This document shows positions 44,596 through 53,386 of a stretch of 64,000 nt of DNA, in pieces. The translations under genes were made by a program, and so were the position numbers. The notes under the pieces were generated by a model. The model saw only the letters and a program-made list of their open reading frames with translations. It searched no databases and had not been told where the DNA came from. Origin of the DNA: Corallococcus silvisoli (GTDB lineage: Bacteria > Myxococcota > Myxococcia > Myxococcales > Myxococcaceae); contig NZ_JAAAPJ010000014.1 of assembly GCF_009909145.1 (NCBI RefSeq), positions 186,001 through 250,000 of the forward strand, written 5' to 3'. Position 1 is the first letter of the stretch. Every line of letters begins with the position of its first letter.

Positions 44596-45762
44596 TCAAG
44601 GCGTGAGGGCCGCCATCGCGGCGGCCATCACCTGCTTCACCGGCACGCCGGCGGCCCGCGCCACGCGGACGCAGTCGTCGAACTCCGGGTGCGCGTTGAG
44701 CACCCGGCCGTCGCGCAGGCCCCGCTTCACGCGGACCTTGCCCCACGGCGTCTCCACCTCCACCCAGTCGCGCTCCAGCGCGTGGCGCTCCACCCGGTGG
44801 TAGCGCACGCCCAGCGACGTGGACTCGTGCAGCACCGCGTCCACCACCGCCTCGCGCAGGCCGCCCTCCACCAGCGCGCCCAGCAGGTGCGCGGGCCGGC
44901 CCTTCTTCATCACCACCGGGGACACCCACGCGTCCTTCGCGCCCACCTCCAGCAGCCGCTCCACCAGATAGGCCAGCAGCTGCGGCGTGGCGTCATCCAG
45001 GTTCGCCTCCACCACCCACAGCCCTTCGGTGGCCTGCGCCTCCACGCGGCCCAGGGACGCGCGCAGGACGTTGGGCCGGTCGCGGAAGTCCTTCGTCCCC
45101 ACGCCGTAGCCCACCTTCTCCACGATGAAGTCCGGCGGGTGGCCAATCCGCGTCAGCACCTTGAGCAGGGCCGCGCCCGTGGGCGTGGTCAGCTCGCCCA
45201 CGCCCTCGAAGCGCACGGGCACGTCGCGAAGCAGCTCCAGCGTCGCGGGCACGGGGATGGGCATCTGCCCGTGCGCCACGCGGATGGTGCCGCTGCCCAG
45301 GGGCGGCGGCGCGGCGTGCACCTCCGGGTCCCCCAAGAGCTCCAGCACCACCGCCGCGCCGCAGATGTCCACGATGGAGTCCACCGCGCCCACTTCATGG
45401 AAGTGGATGTCGTCGATGGACACGCCGTGCACCTTCGCCTCGGCCTCGCCGATGGCGCGGAACACCGCCAGCGCCCGCGACTTCGCGCGCTCCGGCAGCG
45501 TGGGGGCCGCTTCGATGAGCCGGCGGATGTCCGCGTAGGCGCGGTGCGGGTGCGCCTCCTTCGCGTCCAGCACCACGTCCAGGTGCGTGCCGCTGATGGC
45601 GTGGCGCACCGCGCGCGACACCGCCAGCTTCCAGCCCGGCACGCTCAGACCGGAGAGGGCCTGGGCGAGCGCATCCGGCGACACGCCCAGGTCGATGCCC
45701 GCCGCCAGGAACATGTCCCCGGCGATGCCGCCCACGGGCTCCAGGTAGAGGATGCGTCGCAT
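44596..45762 (-). CDS. larC: nickel pincer cofactor biosynthesis protein LarC
   Basis: 388 residues from the ATG at 45762. Family landmarks: ILYLEPVGGIAGDMFLAA at the start, HPHRAYADIRRLIEA, DDIHFHEVGAVDSIVDI, and VEANLDDATPQLLAYL. LarC inserts nickel into the pyridinium dithiocarboxylic acid mononucleotide to make the NPN cofactor of lactate racemase and related enzymes. It follows larB by 5 bases and is co-transcribed. LarC is often split by a programmed frameshift elsewhere; here it is a single frame. Confidence 0.93.
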   Translation of the reverse strand: MRRILYLEPVGGIAGDMFLAAGIDLGVSPDALAQALSGLSVPGWKLAVSRAVRHAISGTHLDVVLDAKEAHPHRAYADIRRLIEAAPTLPERAKSRALAVFRAIGEAEAKVHGVSIDDIHFHEVGAVDSIVDICGAAVVLELLGDPEVHAAPPPLGSGTIRVAHGQMPIPVPATLELLRDVPVRFEGVGELTTPTGAALLKVLTRIGHPPDFIVEKVGYGVGTKDFRDRPNVLRASLGRVEAQATEGLWVVEANLDDATPQLLAYLVERLLEVGAKDAWVSPVVMKKGRPAHLLGALVEGGLREAVVDAVLHESTSLGVRYHRVERHALERDWVEVETPWGKVRVKRGLRDGRVLNAHPEFDDCVRVARAAGVPVKQVMAAAMAALTP

Positions 45763-45767
45763 GGCTC

Positions 45768-46520
45768 TCAGCGCCGTCCCTTCGTGCGGGAGATGAGCGC
45801 CGCGTAGAAGCCGCCGCCAAACCCGTTGTCGATGTTCACCGTCGCCACGTTGGAGGCGCACGAGTTCACCATCGCGAGCAGCGCGGAGATGCCCTTCAGG
45901 TTCGCGCCGTAGCCCACCGACGTGGGCACCGCCACCACCGGGATGCCCACCAGGCCGCCCAGCGCGCTCGCGAGCGCGCCCTCCATGCCCGCCACCACCA
46001 CCGCGACGTGGCACTCCTGGATCTCCTCCCGGCGGCGCAGCAGCCGGTGGATGCCCGCCACGCCCACGTCGTAGACGCGCCGCACCTGGGCGCCCATGGC
46101 CTCCGCGGTGAGCGCGGCCTCCTCCGCCACGGGGATGTCGCTGGTGCCCGCCGTCACCACCGCGATGAGGCCCGCCTTCACCTTGCGCTGGCGCAGGTGG
46201 AAGATGCGCGCCACCGGGTGGTACTCGGCCTTGGGGAAGCGCGCGAGCAGCGCCTCCGCCTTGTCCGGCTGCAGCCGCGTCACCAGCACCGTCTGCTTGC
46301 GCTCCACCAGCGCGCCCACGATGCCCAGCAGCTGCTCCACCGTCTTGGGCTCGCCCAGCACCACCTCCGGGAAGCCGAAGCGCAGGTTGCGGTGCGTGTC
46401 CAATGTCGCGTAGCCCAGCTCCGCGTACGGGAGGTCCTTGAGCTTGCCGACCGCGTCGTCGAGCGTGACCTTGCCCGTCTTCACCTGCCCCAGCAGGGCC
46501 CTGAGCGCCTTCTCGTCCAT
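45768..46520 (-). CDS. larB: nickel pincer cofactor biosynthesis protein LarB
   Basis: 250 residues. The C-terminal half resembles the PurE-like carboxylase fold: IAVVTAGTSDIPVAEEAALTAE, YDVGVAGIHRLL, VVVAGMEGALASALGGLV and PTSVGYGANLKGI. LarB carboxylates and hydrolyses nicotinic acid adenine dinucleotide, the first step toward the NPN cofactor. LarE, the sulfur-transfer enzyme, and a LarA-like racemase are not in the window, so the pathway must be completed elsewhere. Confidence 0.94.
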   Translation of the reverse strand: MDEKALRALLGQVKTGKVTLDDAVGKLKDLPYAELGYATLDTHRNLRFGFPEVVLGEPKTVEQLLGIVGALVERKQTVLVTRLQPDKAEALLARFPKAEYHPVARIFHLRQRKVKAGLIAVVTAGTSDIPVAEEAALTAEAMGAQVRRVYDVGVAGIHRLLRRREEIQECHVAVVVAGMEGALASALGGLVGIPVVAVPTSVGYGANLKGISALLAMVNSCASNVATVNIDNGFGGGFYAALISRTKGRR

Positions 46521-46586
46521 GGGCGACCCTCTACCCCACCCGCCCCCGGTCCTCCAGGAGCGCGGTGGGGGGATGCCCCCGGCGGA

Positions 46587-47177
46587 CTACAGGCCCAGCC
46601 GGGACAACAGCGCCTGGGCGCTCCCGCGCTCCAGCACCAGCAGCATCTGACCGCCCAGCGACGTGGGCCCGGTGGCCGCGAAGCGCGCGGCCAGCACCAC
46701 GCCCGGCCCCGGCTCCACGTCCCCCAGCACGTCCGCCAGCACCGGCCGCACCGGGCCGCGCTCGAGCCGGGGCACCGTGGGCAACAGCCGCCAGCCCGTC
46801 AGCCGTCCGATGGCGGAGAGGCACGCGCTGGCGAGGATGTTCGCGGCCTCCGTCAGCGCGCTCTCGCGCTCCGCGGGGGAGGCGGGCTGCCCCCGCACCA
46901 GCGCGGACTCCAGCGCCTCCGCGTCCCGGGGCGGCAGGGCCAGCACCAGCGCGCCGCGCAGCTCGCCCGTCATCCCCAGGCGCACGGCGACGGCGGGGGC
47001 GTCCTCGGCGAGCAGCGCGGGGCCCTGCGCCGCGTCCGTCACCCGCACCTCGGGGACGGACAGGTCCACGCGGCCTCCCACCAGGCGGGCCAGGGCATTG
47101 GCGCCGTGTCCGCAGCCGATGTTGGCCACCTCGCGCAGGGCGTCGAGCTGCGCGTCACTGGGCAGGGGGGGGCTCAC
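46587..47177 (-). CDS. cheC: CheC-family phospho-CheY phosphatase
   Basis: 196 residues starting at a GTG that overlaps the cheA stop by 4 bases (GTGA). Both CheC active-site signatures are present: D12-xxx-E16-xx-N19 (LDALREVANIGCG) and S106-xxx-E110-xx-N113 (ESALTEAANILAS). Such proteins dephosphorylate CheY-P. In the M. xanthus Dif pathway DifG has this role. It ends the chemosensory operon, with larB following 66 bases later. Confidence 0.9.
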   Translation of the reverse strand: MSPPLPSDAQLDALREVANIGCGHGANALARLVGGRVDLSVPEVRVTDAAQGPALLAEDAPAVAVRLGMTGELRGALVLALPPRDAEALESALVRGQPASPAERESALTEAANILASACLSAIGRLTGWRLLPTVPRLERGPVRPVLADVLGDVEPGPGVVLAARFAATGPTSLGGQMLLVLERGSAQALLSRLGL

Positions 47178-49843
47178 GCGGTCAGTAACCTCGGGACGTC
47201 CAGGATGAACACGGGCCGCCCGCTGCCCAGGATGGTCACGCCAGACAGGCCCGGCAGCAAGTCCAGGGGCCGGGACAGGGGTTTGAGCACGACTTCCTCC
47301 TGCCCCAGGAGGCGATCCACCGCCAGCGCCACCTTGCCGGTGCCGGCGTCGCCCTCCATCACCACGAAGGGCCGGAATCCCGGCCTGGGCGACGCGGGCA
47401 CCCCCAGCAACACCTCCAGTGCGTGCACCGGCAACAGGCCGTTGCCGTGGGGCAGGAGCGCCGTCTCGCGGCTCTTGCTCAGGGCCTGCGGGTCCGCCTC
47501 CGTGGCGCCCACCACCTTGGCGATGGGCAGGCCGAAGACCTCCTCGCCCACCTCCACCAGGAGCAGGTGCACCACGGCCACGGTGAGCGGCAGGCGCAGG
47601 GTGAAGACGGTGCCCCGGCCGCGCTCGCTGTCGATTTCGAGGGTGCCGCCCACGCTCTCCACCACGCGCTTCACGGCGTCCATGCCCACGCCGCGCCCGG
47701 AGATGTCGGTGATGTCCTTCGCGGTGGAGACGCCGGGCAGGCACGACAGGAGGAAGGCGTCTCGGTCCGCCATGCGCTGGGCGGCGTCCTCGGTGATGAG
47801 CCCGCGCTTCAACGCCGAGGCCTTGAGCTTCGCGGGGTCCATGCCCCGGCCGTCGTCCTCGATGTCGATGATGACGCGGTCGCGCGCGCGGCGCACCGTC
47901 ACCAGCACGCGGCCGCGCGTGGGCTTCTTCGCGGCCAGCCGTTCGTCGGGGGACTCCAGGCCGTGGTCGATGCAGTTGCGCAAGAGGTGCAGCAGCGGAT
48001 CCGCCAGCTCGTCGAGGATGGCGCGGTCCAGCTCGATTTCGGCGCCGGTGATGACCAGCTCCACCTCGCGCTCCTTGCGGCGGGCGAGGTCGCGCGCGGC
48101 GCGGGGCAGCCGGTCGGTGATGAGCGACAGCGGCGTCATGCGCGCGCTCATCACCTTGTCGTGCAGGTCCTTCACCAGCGTGTGCAGCCGGTAGACGCCC
48201 TCCTCCAGCGCGGGGCGCGTGTTCTCCGGCAGCACCTTGCCTACTTCACGCAGGCGGGCGGTGGCGAGCATCAGCTCCCCCACCGTGTCGAGGAAGTAGT
48301 CGAGCAGCTCCGTGCGCACGCGCACCGTGCGCGAGCTCGCGTCCGCGCTGGCGCGCGCGCTGTCCGACGCCGGCGCGGCGACGGGCAGGACGGGGGGCTC
48401 CGGGAGGGTGGGGGCGACGGAGACGACCTCCACCTCGGCCACGTTGCGGAGGGCGGCCTGGATGCCGGCCTCGCCCACGGGGGTCTCCACGTCCACCTGG
48501 ATGTAGCCGTCGGGGATGCGGCCGGCCTTGAGCTCCTCCAGGGGGGGCCGCAGGTCCACGAGCGTGCCCAGGGTGGACAGCCGCTTGTGCACGAGGAACG
48601 CGCGCACGCCGGGCACCTGGCAGGTGGGCGAGATGCGCAGCCGGACGGACCAGCGGGGCGCGCTGGCCCGGAGGTCCGCGGCGCTGGCGACGGCCTTGAG
48701 GCCCGCGGCCAGCGCGACCACGGAGGCGGAGGGGTCGGAGTCCGTCCGCACGGCCGTGAGGGAGCGCGCGCCGGGTGCGCCGTAGAGGGATTCCGGGCCG
48801 CTCAGGTCGCGCGGCGGCATCAGGCTGGCGGGGGGAAGCGCGGACAGGCCGGAGGGCGACAGGCCACCGGGAGCTCCGGCCTCGGGACCCGGAGCGCCAC
48901 GCGAGGCCTCCGGGGCTCTCACCACCGTCAGGCCTACCGGGCTTCCCGGCACGCCCGCATCGGTGGACCCGGCACCGCCGCCGGAGGACTCCGAGCGCGG
49001 AGTGGAGGGCCCCTGCGAATCACCCGGCACCGGTGGGCCAGCGGTGCCGCCCGGGCTTCCCGGGCCGGCTGGCTCCGGCCCCGAAGCAGCGGAGCCACCC
49101 GGACGCCCAGGGGCGGATGCCGCCGACCCCGAAGCAGCAGAGTCATTCGGACTCCCAGCACCAGAGCTTCCCGAACCCGAAGCAGCGGAGCCACCCGGAC
49201 TCCCTGGGGCCGATGCCGCCGAACCCGAAGCAGCGGAGTCACCCGGACTCCCAGGGGCGGATGCCGCCGAACCCGAAGCAGCGGAGCCACCCGGACTCCC
49301 GGCACCGGAGCTTCCCGAGCCCGAGGCTCCGGCCCCTGAAGGACCGTCTGCCCCGCCCGGCGGCGAACCGGACCCCTCGGGTCCGTCGTCACCGGCTGGC
49401 GGCGTCGCGGGCTTGAGCGCGGTGACTTGCGCCACGCGCGTCGCGGCGGGCGCGTGGCCGGTGAGCGCCTGCACCCGGACGCCCAGCTGTTGCAGCAGGC
49501 CTTCGGCGGGCTCCGGCTCCCGACTGGACGCGACGGCGCGCACCTGGGCCGACAGCGTGTCCGCCGCGCTCAGGAGCAGGTCCACCAGGTCCCGGTCGAG
49601 CAGCTTGCGGTCCTGCCGCACCGCGTCCACCAGGTCCTCCACCCGGTGCGCCAGCATCGCGATGGGCTCGAAGCCCATGGACGACGCCATGCCCTTCACC
49701 GAGTGGGCGTGACGGAACATCGAGTCCACGGTGCTGGCGGTGGCCTCGCGCTCCAGCTCCACCAGGTCCCGCCCGAGCGCCTCCAGGTGCTCGGTGGCCT
49801 CCGAGATGAAGAGGCCCAGGTACCGGGACATGTCCATCGTCAT
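47174..49843 (-). CDS. cheA: chemotaxis-type histidine kinase CheA
   Basis: 889 residues. Domains: P1 HPt (about 5-110) with phosphorylatable His47 in HAHSVKG; a long Pro/Gly/Ser/Ala linker (about 135-360) of 16-residue repeats; a short CheY-binding-like or linker domain (about 395-480); P3 dimerisation (about 500-570); P4 kinase (about 575-755) with LLRNCIDHGLESPDE, DIEDDGRGMDP and GVGMDAVKRVVES; P5 CheW-like (about 755-889). AAGGAGG lies 9 bases upstream. It is translationally coupled to cheC. It phosphorylates CheY and is probably part of an exopolysaccharide or motility pathway rather than flagellar chemotaxis. Confidence 0.94.
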   Translation of the reverse strand: MTMDMSRYLGLFISEATEHLEALGRDLVELEREATASTVDSMFRHAHSVKGMASSMGFEPIAMLAHRVEDLVDAVRQDRKLLDRDLVDLLLSAADTLSAQVRAVASSREPEPAEGLLQQLGVRVQALTGHAPAATRVAQVTALKPATPPAGDDGPEGSGSPPGGADGPSGAGASGSGSSGAGSPGGSAASGSAASAPGSPGDSAASGSAASAPGSPGGSAASGSGSSGAGSPNDSAASGSAASAPGRPGGSAASGPEPAGPGSPGGTAGPPVPGDSQGPSTPRSESSGGGAGSTDAGVPGSPVGLTVVRAPEASRGAPGPEAGAPGGLSPSGLSALPPASLMPPRDLSGPESLYGAPGARSLTAVRTDSDPSASVVALAAGLKAVASAADLRASAPRWSVRLRISPTCQVPGVRAFLVHKRLSTLGTLVDLRPPLEELKAGRIPDGYIQVDVETPVGEAGIQAALRNVAEVEVVSVAPTLPEPPVLPVAAPASDSARASADASSRTVRVRTELLDYFLDTVGELMLATARLREVGKVLPENTRPALEEGVYRLHTLVKDLHDKVMSARMTPLSLITDRLPRAARDLARRKEREVELVITGAEIELDRAILDELADPLLHLLRNCIDHGLESPDERLAAKKPTRGRVLVTVRRARDRVIIDIEDDGRGMDPAKLKASALKRGLITEDAAQRMADRDAFLLSCLPGVSTAKDITDISGRGVGMDAVKRVVESVGGTLEIDSERGRGTVFTLRLPLTVAVVHLLLVEVGEEVFGLPIAKVVGATEADPQALSKSRETALLPHGNGLLPVHALEVLLGVPASPRPGFRPFVVMEGDAGTGKVALAVDRLLGQEEVVLKPLSRPLDLLPGLSGVTILGSGRPVFILDVPRLLTA
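49050..49340 (-). repeat. coding repeats of the CheA linker
   Basis: Tandem 48-base units encode a 16-residue motif of the form GSPGGSAASGSAASAP, repeated about six times with small changes (GDS, NDS, SGAG). The copy number could vary by slippage without loss of frame and would change linker length. Confidence 0.8.
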
Positions 49844-49906
49844 GACCCGGCACCTCCTTCAGGCGGATGAGGCCGCGACCCGGGCGGGCGCGGCCTCATG
49901 CACCGC

Positions 49907-50275
49907 TCAAGCCTCTCCCAGCACCTTCTTGACGACCGCCAGCACGTCCTCCGCCCGGAACGGCTTGACGATGAAGTCCGAGGCGCCCGCCTCGATGGCC
50001 TCCATCACCAGGCTCTCCTGCCCGAGCGCCGAACACATGATGACGACCGCGCTGCTGTCGGCCTTGATGATTTCCCGCGTCGCTTCAATGCCGCTCTTGA
50101 AGGGCATCACGATGTCCATCGTCGTGAGGTCCGGCTTCAACTCCTTGAACTTCTCCACGGCCTCCAGGCCGTTGGCCGCCTCACCGACGACCTCGAACCC
50201 TCCAGACGCAAAGATGTCCTTGATCATGTTGCGCATGAAGATGGCGTCGTCGACGACCAGCACCCGCTTAGCCAT
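49907..50275 (-). CDS. cheY: CheY-type single-domain response regulator
   Basis: 122 residues, a bare receiver domain. Key residues: D9 and D10 (metal), D54 (phosphorylated, in TTMDIVMPF), S82 (in MCSALGQ) and K104 (in IVKPFRAED). The cognate of CheA in this operon. In the Dif system the CheY DifD acts as a phosphate sink rather than an output regulator; whether this one does is not visible. It lies 64 bases before cheA. Confidence 0.93.
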   Translation of the reverse strand: MAKRVLVVDDAIFMRNMIKDIFASGGFEVVGEAANGLEAVEKFKELKPDLTTMDIVMPFKSGIEATREIIKADSSAVVIMCSALGQESLVMEAIEAGASDFIVKPFRAEDVLAVVKKVLGEA

Positions 50276-50346
50276 GTGAAGAACTCCGCCTCCGTTTCAG
50301 GCCTAGAGGGAGCGCACCCTATCACCGGCCGTTTCCAGGGGGCTAC

Positions 50347-50769
50347 TCACTTGGAGGGAGTGAACAAGGCAACGACCGCCGCATCAAGTCCTTCCGGATC
50401 CAGCACGGTCACTCCCAGACCGCCCAGGCGGGCAACGCCGCGAACCGCGGGCATGGCCTTGCCCGGCGCGGCGCTGACGCGCTCCACCGCCTCGATGCCG
50501 TCCACGTCCGTCACCAGGAGCCCCAAGTCCCTGCGACCCCGGTCCAGTAGCACGACGCGGCACAGCGGCGTGGGACCTTCAGGCAGGTGCAAAAGCTGCC
50601 GTAGCTCCACCACGGTCACCACCCGGCCCCGCAGGTTCATCACGCCGGTGATGGCGGAGGGGGCGCGTGGAACACGGGTGTAGCGCTCCGGAGGCACGAC
50701 GACCTCCCGGACCGCCGACAAGGGCAACCCGTAGCGTTCCTTCTCGACCCGGAAGATGACGTGCCGCAC
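50347..50769 (-). CDS. cheW: CheW-like coupling protein
   Basis: 140 residues starting with GTG. It has the CheW fold pattern: FRVEKERYGLPLSAVREVV, then VPRAPSAITGVMNLRGRVVTVVEL, which is the family signature, and VDGIEAVERV. It couples the receptor to CheA. The C-terminal extension is short. It lies between the MCP and CheY genes with short gaps. Confidence 0.93.
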   Translation of the reverse strand: MRHVIFRVEKERYGLPLSAVREVVVPPERYTRVPRAPSAITGVMNLRGRVVTVVELRQLLHLPEGPTPLCRVVLLDRGRRDLGLLVTDVDGIEAVERVSAAPGKAMPAVRGVARLGGLGVTVLDPEGLDAAVVALFTPSK

Positions 50770-50824
50770 GGTGGAGGCCCTTGTGCCGGAACGCGGCGCA
50801 GGCGCGGGGTGGAAGAAGGGGCGC

Positions 50825-52198
50825 TCAGGGCCCCAGGCGGAAGCTGCGCACCACGCTCTGCAGCTCCACGGAGAGGTTGGTCAGCTCGCTCGCCAGCGAC
50901 GTCATCCGCGACACCGCGGCCGTCTGCTCCTGGATGACGGCCTGGATGGCCTCCGTGGAGCTGGCGTTGTTCTTCGCCACGAGCTTGATTTCCTCGATGG
51001 CCTTCACCATCTCCTCGCTGCCCTTCATCTGCTCGCGGGTGCTGTCGGAGATGAGCGTCACCTTCTCCGCGCCCTTGCGCGCGGTGTCGGTGATGGCGCC
51101 CATGGAGCGCATGATGTCGGTGAGGTCCTCACGGCCCTCCGCCAGCTCCGCGATGCCTTCCTTCATGGCGCTGACGACGGAGGTGGACTGACCGGAGATG
51201 TCGCGCGCCAGGCGGGAGATCTGCTCCGCGGAGCGGCCCGCGCTCTCCGCCAGCTTGCGCACCTCGTCCGCCACCACCGCGAAGCCGCGGCCGTACTCGC
51301 CCGCGCGCGCCGCCTCGATGGTGGCGTTGAGGGCCAGGAGGTTCGTCTGCTGGGCCACCTGGGTGATGGCGTCGACGATCTTGGAGATCTCCTGCGTCTT
51401 CTCGCCGAAGGCGAAGACCTGCTGGCTGGCGGACTCGATGCGGTTGAAGACCTTCTTCACCTTGTCGCCCGCGAGCCGCGCCGCCTTGGAGCCGTCCTCC
51501 GCGCTGCTGCTGGTCTCCGCGGACGTGCGGGCCGCGTCCAGCGCGCTCGCCGCCGTGCGCTGGATGCTGCCGGCCATCTCCGTGATGACCTTGGAGGCCT
51601 GGGAGACGAGCTGCGACTGGGTCTCCGCGCCGCTGGCGATCTTCTCCATCGACGAGCCCACTTCCTCCGTGGACCCGTTGACGTTCTCCGCCGACCGCTG
51701 CAGGTCGATGGCCGTGTCCGCCACGCTCTTGGCGGTGTCCTGGATCTTGCCCACCAGCTCGCGCAGGTTCTCCTGCATGCGGGAGATGGCGCCCGTCAGC
51801 TCGTCGATTTCGTCGCGGGTGCTGTGCACCTCCGCGGCCACGGGCTTGGACAGGTCGCCCTGGGAGATCTCGAACGCGGAGCGGCTGAGCACCTTCACGC
51901 GGGTGACGCGCGCCAGCAGGGACGGCAGGAACGCCGCGCCGCCGAAGGTGATGAGCACGCCCACGCTCACCCGGATGACGGAGCTCCAGTGGCCCCAGGA
52001 CGTGTCGAAGAGGTTCTCCGTGCAGAGCAGCCAGGTGCCCAGCAGCAGGCCCAGCAGGATGTACCCGGTGGTGATCTTCCGGTGCAGGGACTGCTCGCGG
52101 ACCGCCTTGGGGCCCTCGACGGCGCGCAGCAGGCGCTGCACGGGCTCGCGTCGGGGGGTGAGGCCAGAGGATGGGTCGTCGCGAAGGGGGCGGCGCAC
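50825..52198 (-). CDS. methyl-accepting chemotaxis protein with very short periplasmic domain
   Basis: 457 residues starting with GTG. Two membrane helices (about 43-60 and 74-94) flank only about a dozen residues of periplasm, so there is no real ligand-binding domain. A HAMP domain (about 95-150) follows and a long signalling coiled coil with the tip NLLALNATIEAARAGEYGRGFAVVADEVRKL (about 283-315, quoted across a known signature). This design resembles DifA of M. xanthus. Methylation-helix residues (Glu/Gln pairs) are present. It leads the che operon; thiL is just upstream. Confidence 0.93.
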   Translation of the reverse strand: MRRPLRDDPSSGLTPRREPVQRLLRAVEGPKAVREQSLHRKITTGYILLGLLLGTWLLCTENLFDTSWGHWSSVIRVSVGVLITFGGAAFLPSLLARVTRVKVLSRSAFEISQGDLSKPVAAEVHSTRDEIDELTGAISRMQENLRELVGKIQDTAKSVADTAIDLQRSAENVNGSTEEVGSSMEKIASGAETQSQLVSQASKVITEMAGSIQRTAASALDAARTSAETSSSAEDGSKAARLAGDKVKKVFNRIESASQQVFAFGEKTQEISKIVDAITQVAQQTNLLALNATIEAARAGEYGRGFAVVADEVRKLAESAGRSAEQISRLARDISGQSTSVVSAMKEGIAELAEGREDLTDIMRSMGAITDTARKGAEKVTLISDSTREQMKGSEEMVKAIEEIKLVAKNNASSTEAIQAVIQEQTAAVSRMTSLASELTNLSVELQSVVRSFRLGP

Positions 52199-52262
52199 GG
52201 AGTGCTTTCAGCGGGAGGGGCGGAAAACAGCCCAGGGGTTTAGCCTTGCTGTCCGGTACGGG

Positions 52263-53225
52263 TCAATCATCCGGCCGGATCTGCTTGCCTGACCGGGCGA
52301 AGTGATCGAATCCCGGGGGAGTCACCCGCGGGCGTCCTTCGGCGTCACGGATGCGCCACGCGCGCTCCCGGGTGAGCACCCCGACGCGCGTCACCGCCTG
52401 CCCGGCGCGGGCACACGCCCGCTCGAACGCCTGCACGCGCGGAGGGGGAACGGCCAGGAGCAGCTCGTAGTCCTCCCCGCCCTGGAGCGCCCCTTCAGGC
52501 CCCAGGGCCGAGCGCACGGCGGGGGACAGGGGCAGCCGGTCCAGCTCCAGCACCACGCCCACCCGGGACGCGGCGCACAGGTGCCCCAGGTCCTGGGCCA
52601 GCCCATCCGACACGTCCATCCCGGCGGAGGCGAACCGCGCGGCGACCTGTCCCAGGGCGACGCGGGGCTCGGGGCGGCGCTGGCGCCTCACGGCCGCGCC
52701 CCGCCGGACGCCGGCCTGGAGCAGCTGGAGGCCCAGGCGCGCGTCGCCCAGCGTGCCGGAGACGTAGAGCAGGTCCCCGGGCCGAGCCCCCGAGCGGAGG
52801 AGGGGTGGGTGGGGCAGCTCGCCGGTGACGGTGAGGGTGACGGACACCTCGCGCGCGGAGGTGAAGTTGCCGCCCACGAGCGCGATGCGGTGCGCCTTCG
52901 CGAGCGCGGCCATGCCCCGGCCGAGCGCGGACAGCTCGCGAGGCGGGAAGTCCCGGGGCAGCGCGAGCGCGCAGACGAACCAGCGGGGCACGGCGCCCAT
53001 GGCGGCCAGGTCCGACAGGTTCACCGCGAGCGCCTTGTGGCCGATGTCCGCGGGCGAGAACGTCGCGCGGGTGAAGTGCACGTCCTCCACCACCGCGTCG
53101 GTGGTGACGCACAGCGCGCCCTTCGACGGAGCGAGCACGGCGCAATCGTCCCCGGGTCCCACCGGCACCCGGGCGCGCGGAAAGCAGGCGAGGAAGCGTT
53201 GGATGAGGTCGAACTCACCGGGCAT
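52263..53225 (-). CDS. thiL: thiamine-monophosphate kinase
   Basis: 320 residues from the ATG at 53225. It has the AIR synthase-like fold with GPGDDCAVL (Mg-ATP binding), TTDAVVEDVHFTRATF, LAVNLSDLAAMGA, and DVSDGLAQDLGHLC. It makes thiamine diphosphate from thiamine monophosphate. An open frame upstream adds unlikely residues. It is followed by the MCP gene after 64 bases, and the link is probably only one of strand. Confidence 0.94.
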   Translation of the reverse strand: MPGEFDLIQRFLACFPRARVPVGPGDDCAVLAPSKGALCVTTDAVVEDVHFTRATFSPADIGHKALAVNLSDLAAMGAVPRWFVCALALPRDFPPRELSALGRGMAALAKAHRIALVGGNFTSAREVSVTLTVTGELPHPPLLRSGARPGDLLYVSGTLGDARLGLQLLQAGVRRGAAVRRQRRPEPRVALGQVAARFASAGMDVSDGLAQDLGHLCAASRVGVVLELDRLPLSPAVRSALGPEGALQGGEDYELLLAVPPPRVQAFERACARAGQAVTRVGVLTRERAWRIRDAEGRPRVTPPGFDHFARSGKQIRPDD

Positions 53226-53386
53226 GGGCGGCACAGAGACCACGCCGTGCCAGGTGACGCAACGTCCCCGCGCGCCGCGCGGCCCAGCGTCGGCCACCGG
53301 ACCCGTGAGCGGGGCGCGTGCCCTCGGCGTTGACGGTGTCAGACCACCCAGGCATAGGAACGGAGGTGCATTCCTCCTCCACACCC

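Noticed and set aside
44596..46014. LarC start at the far upstream end of the open frame
   Set aside because: The extension covers larB in another frame and lacks LarC sequence; family homology starts at the ATG at 45762.
49050..49340. Separate gene in the repeat region of cheA (plus-strand frames)
   Set aside because: Plus-strand frames there only mirror the linker repeats; the CheA frame is continuous with domains on both sides.
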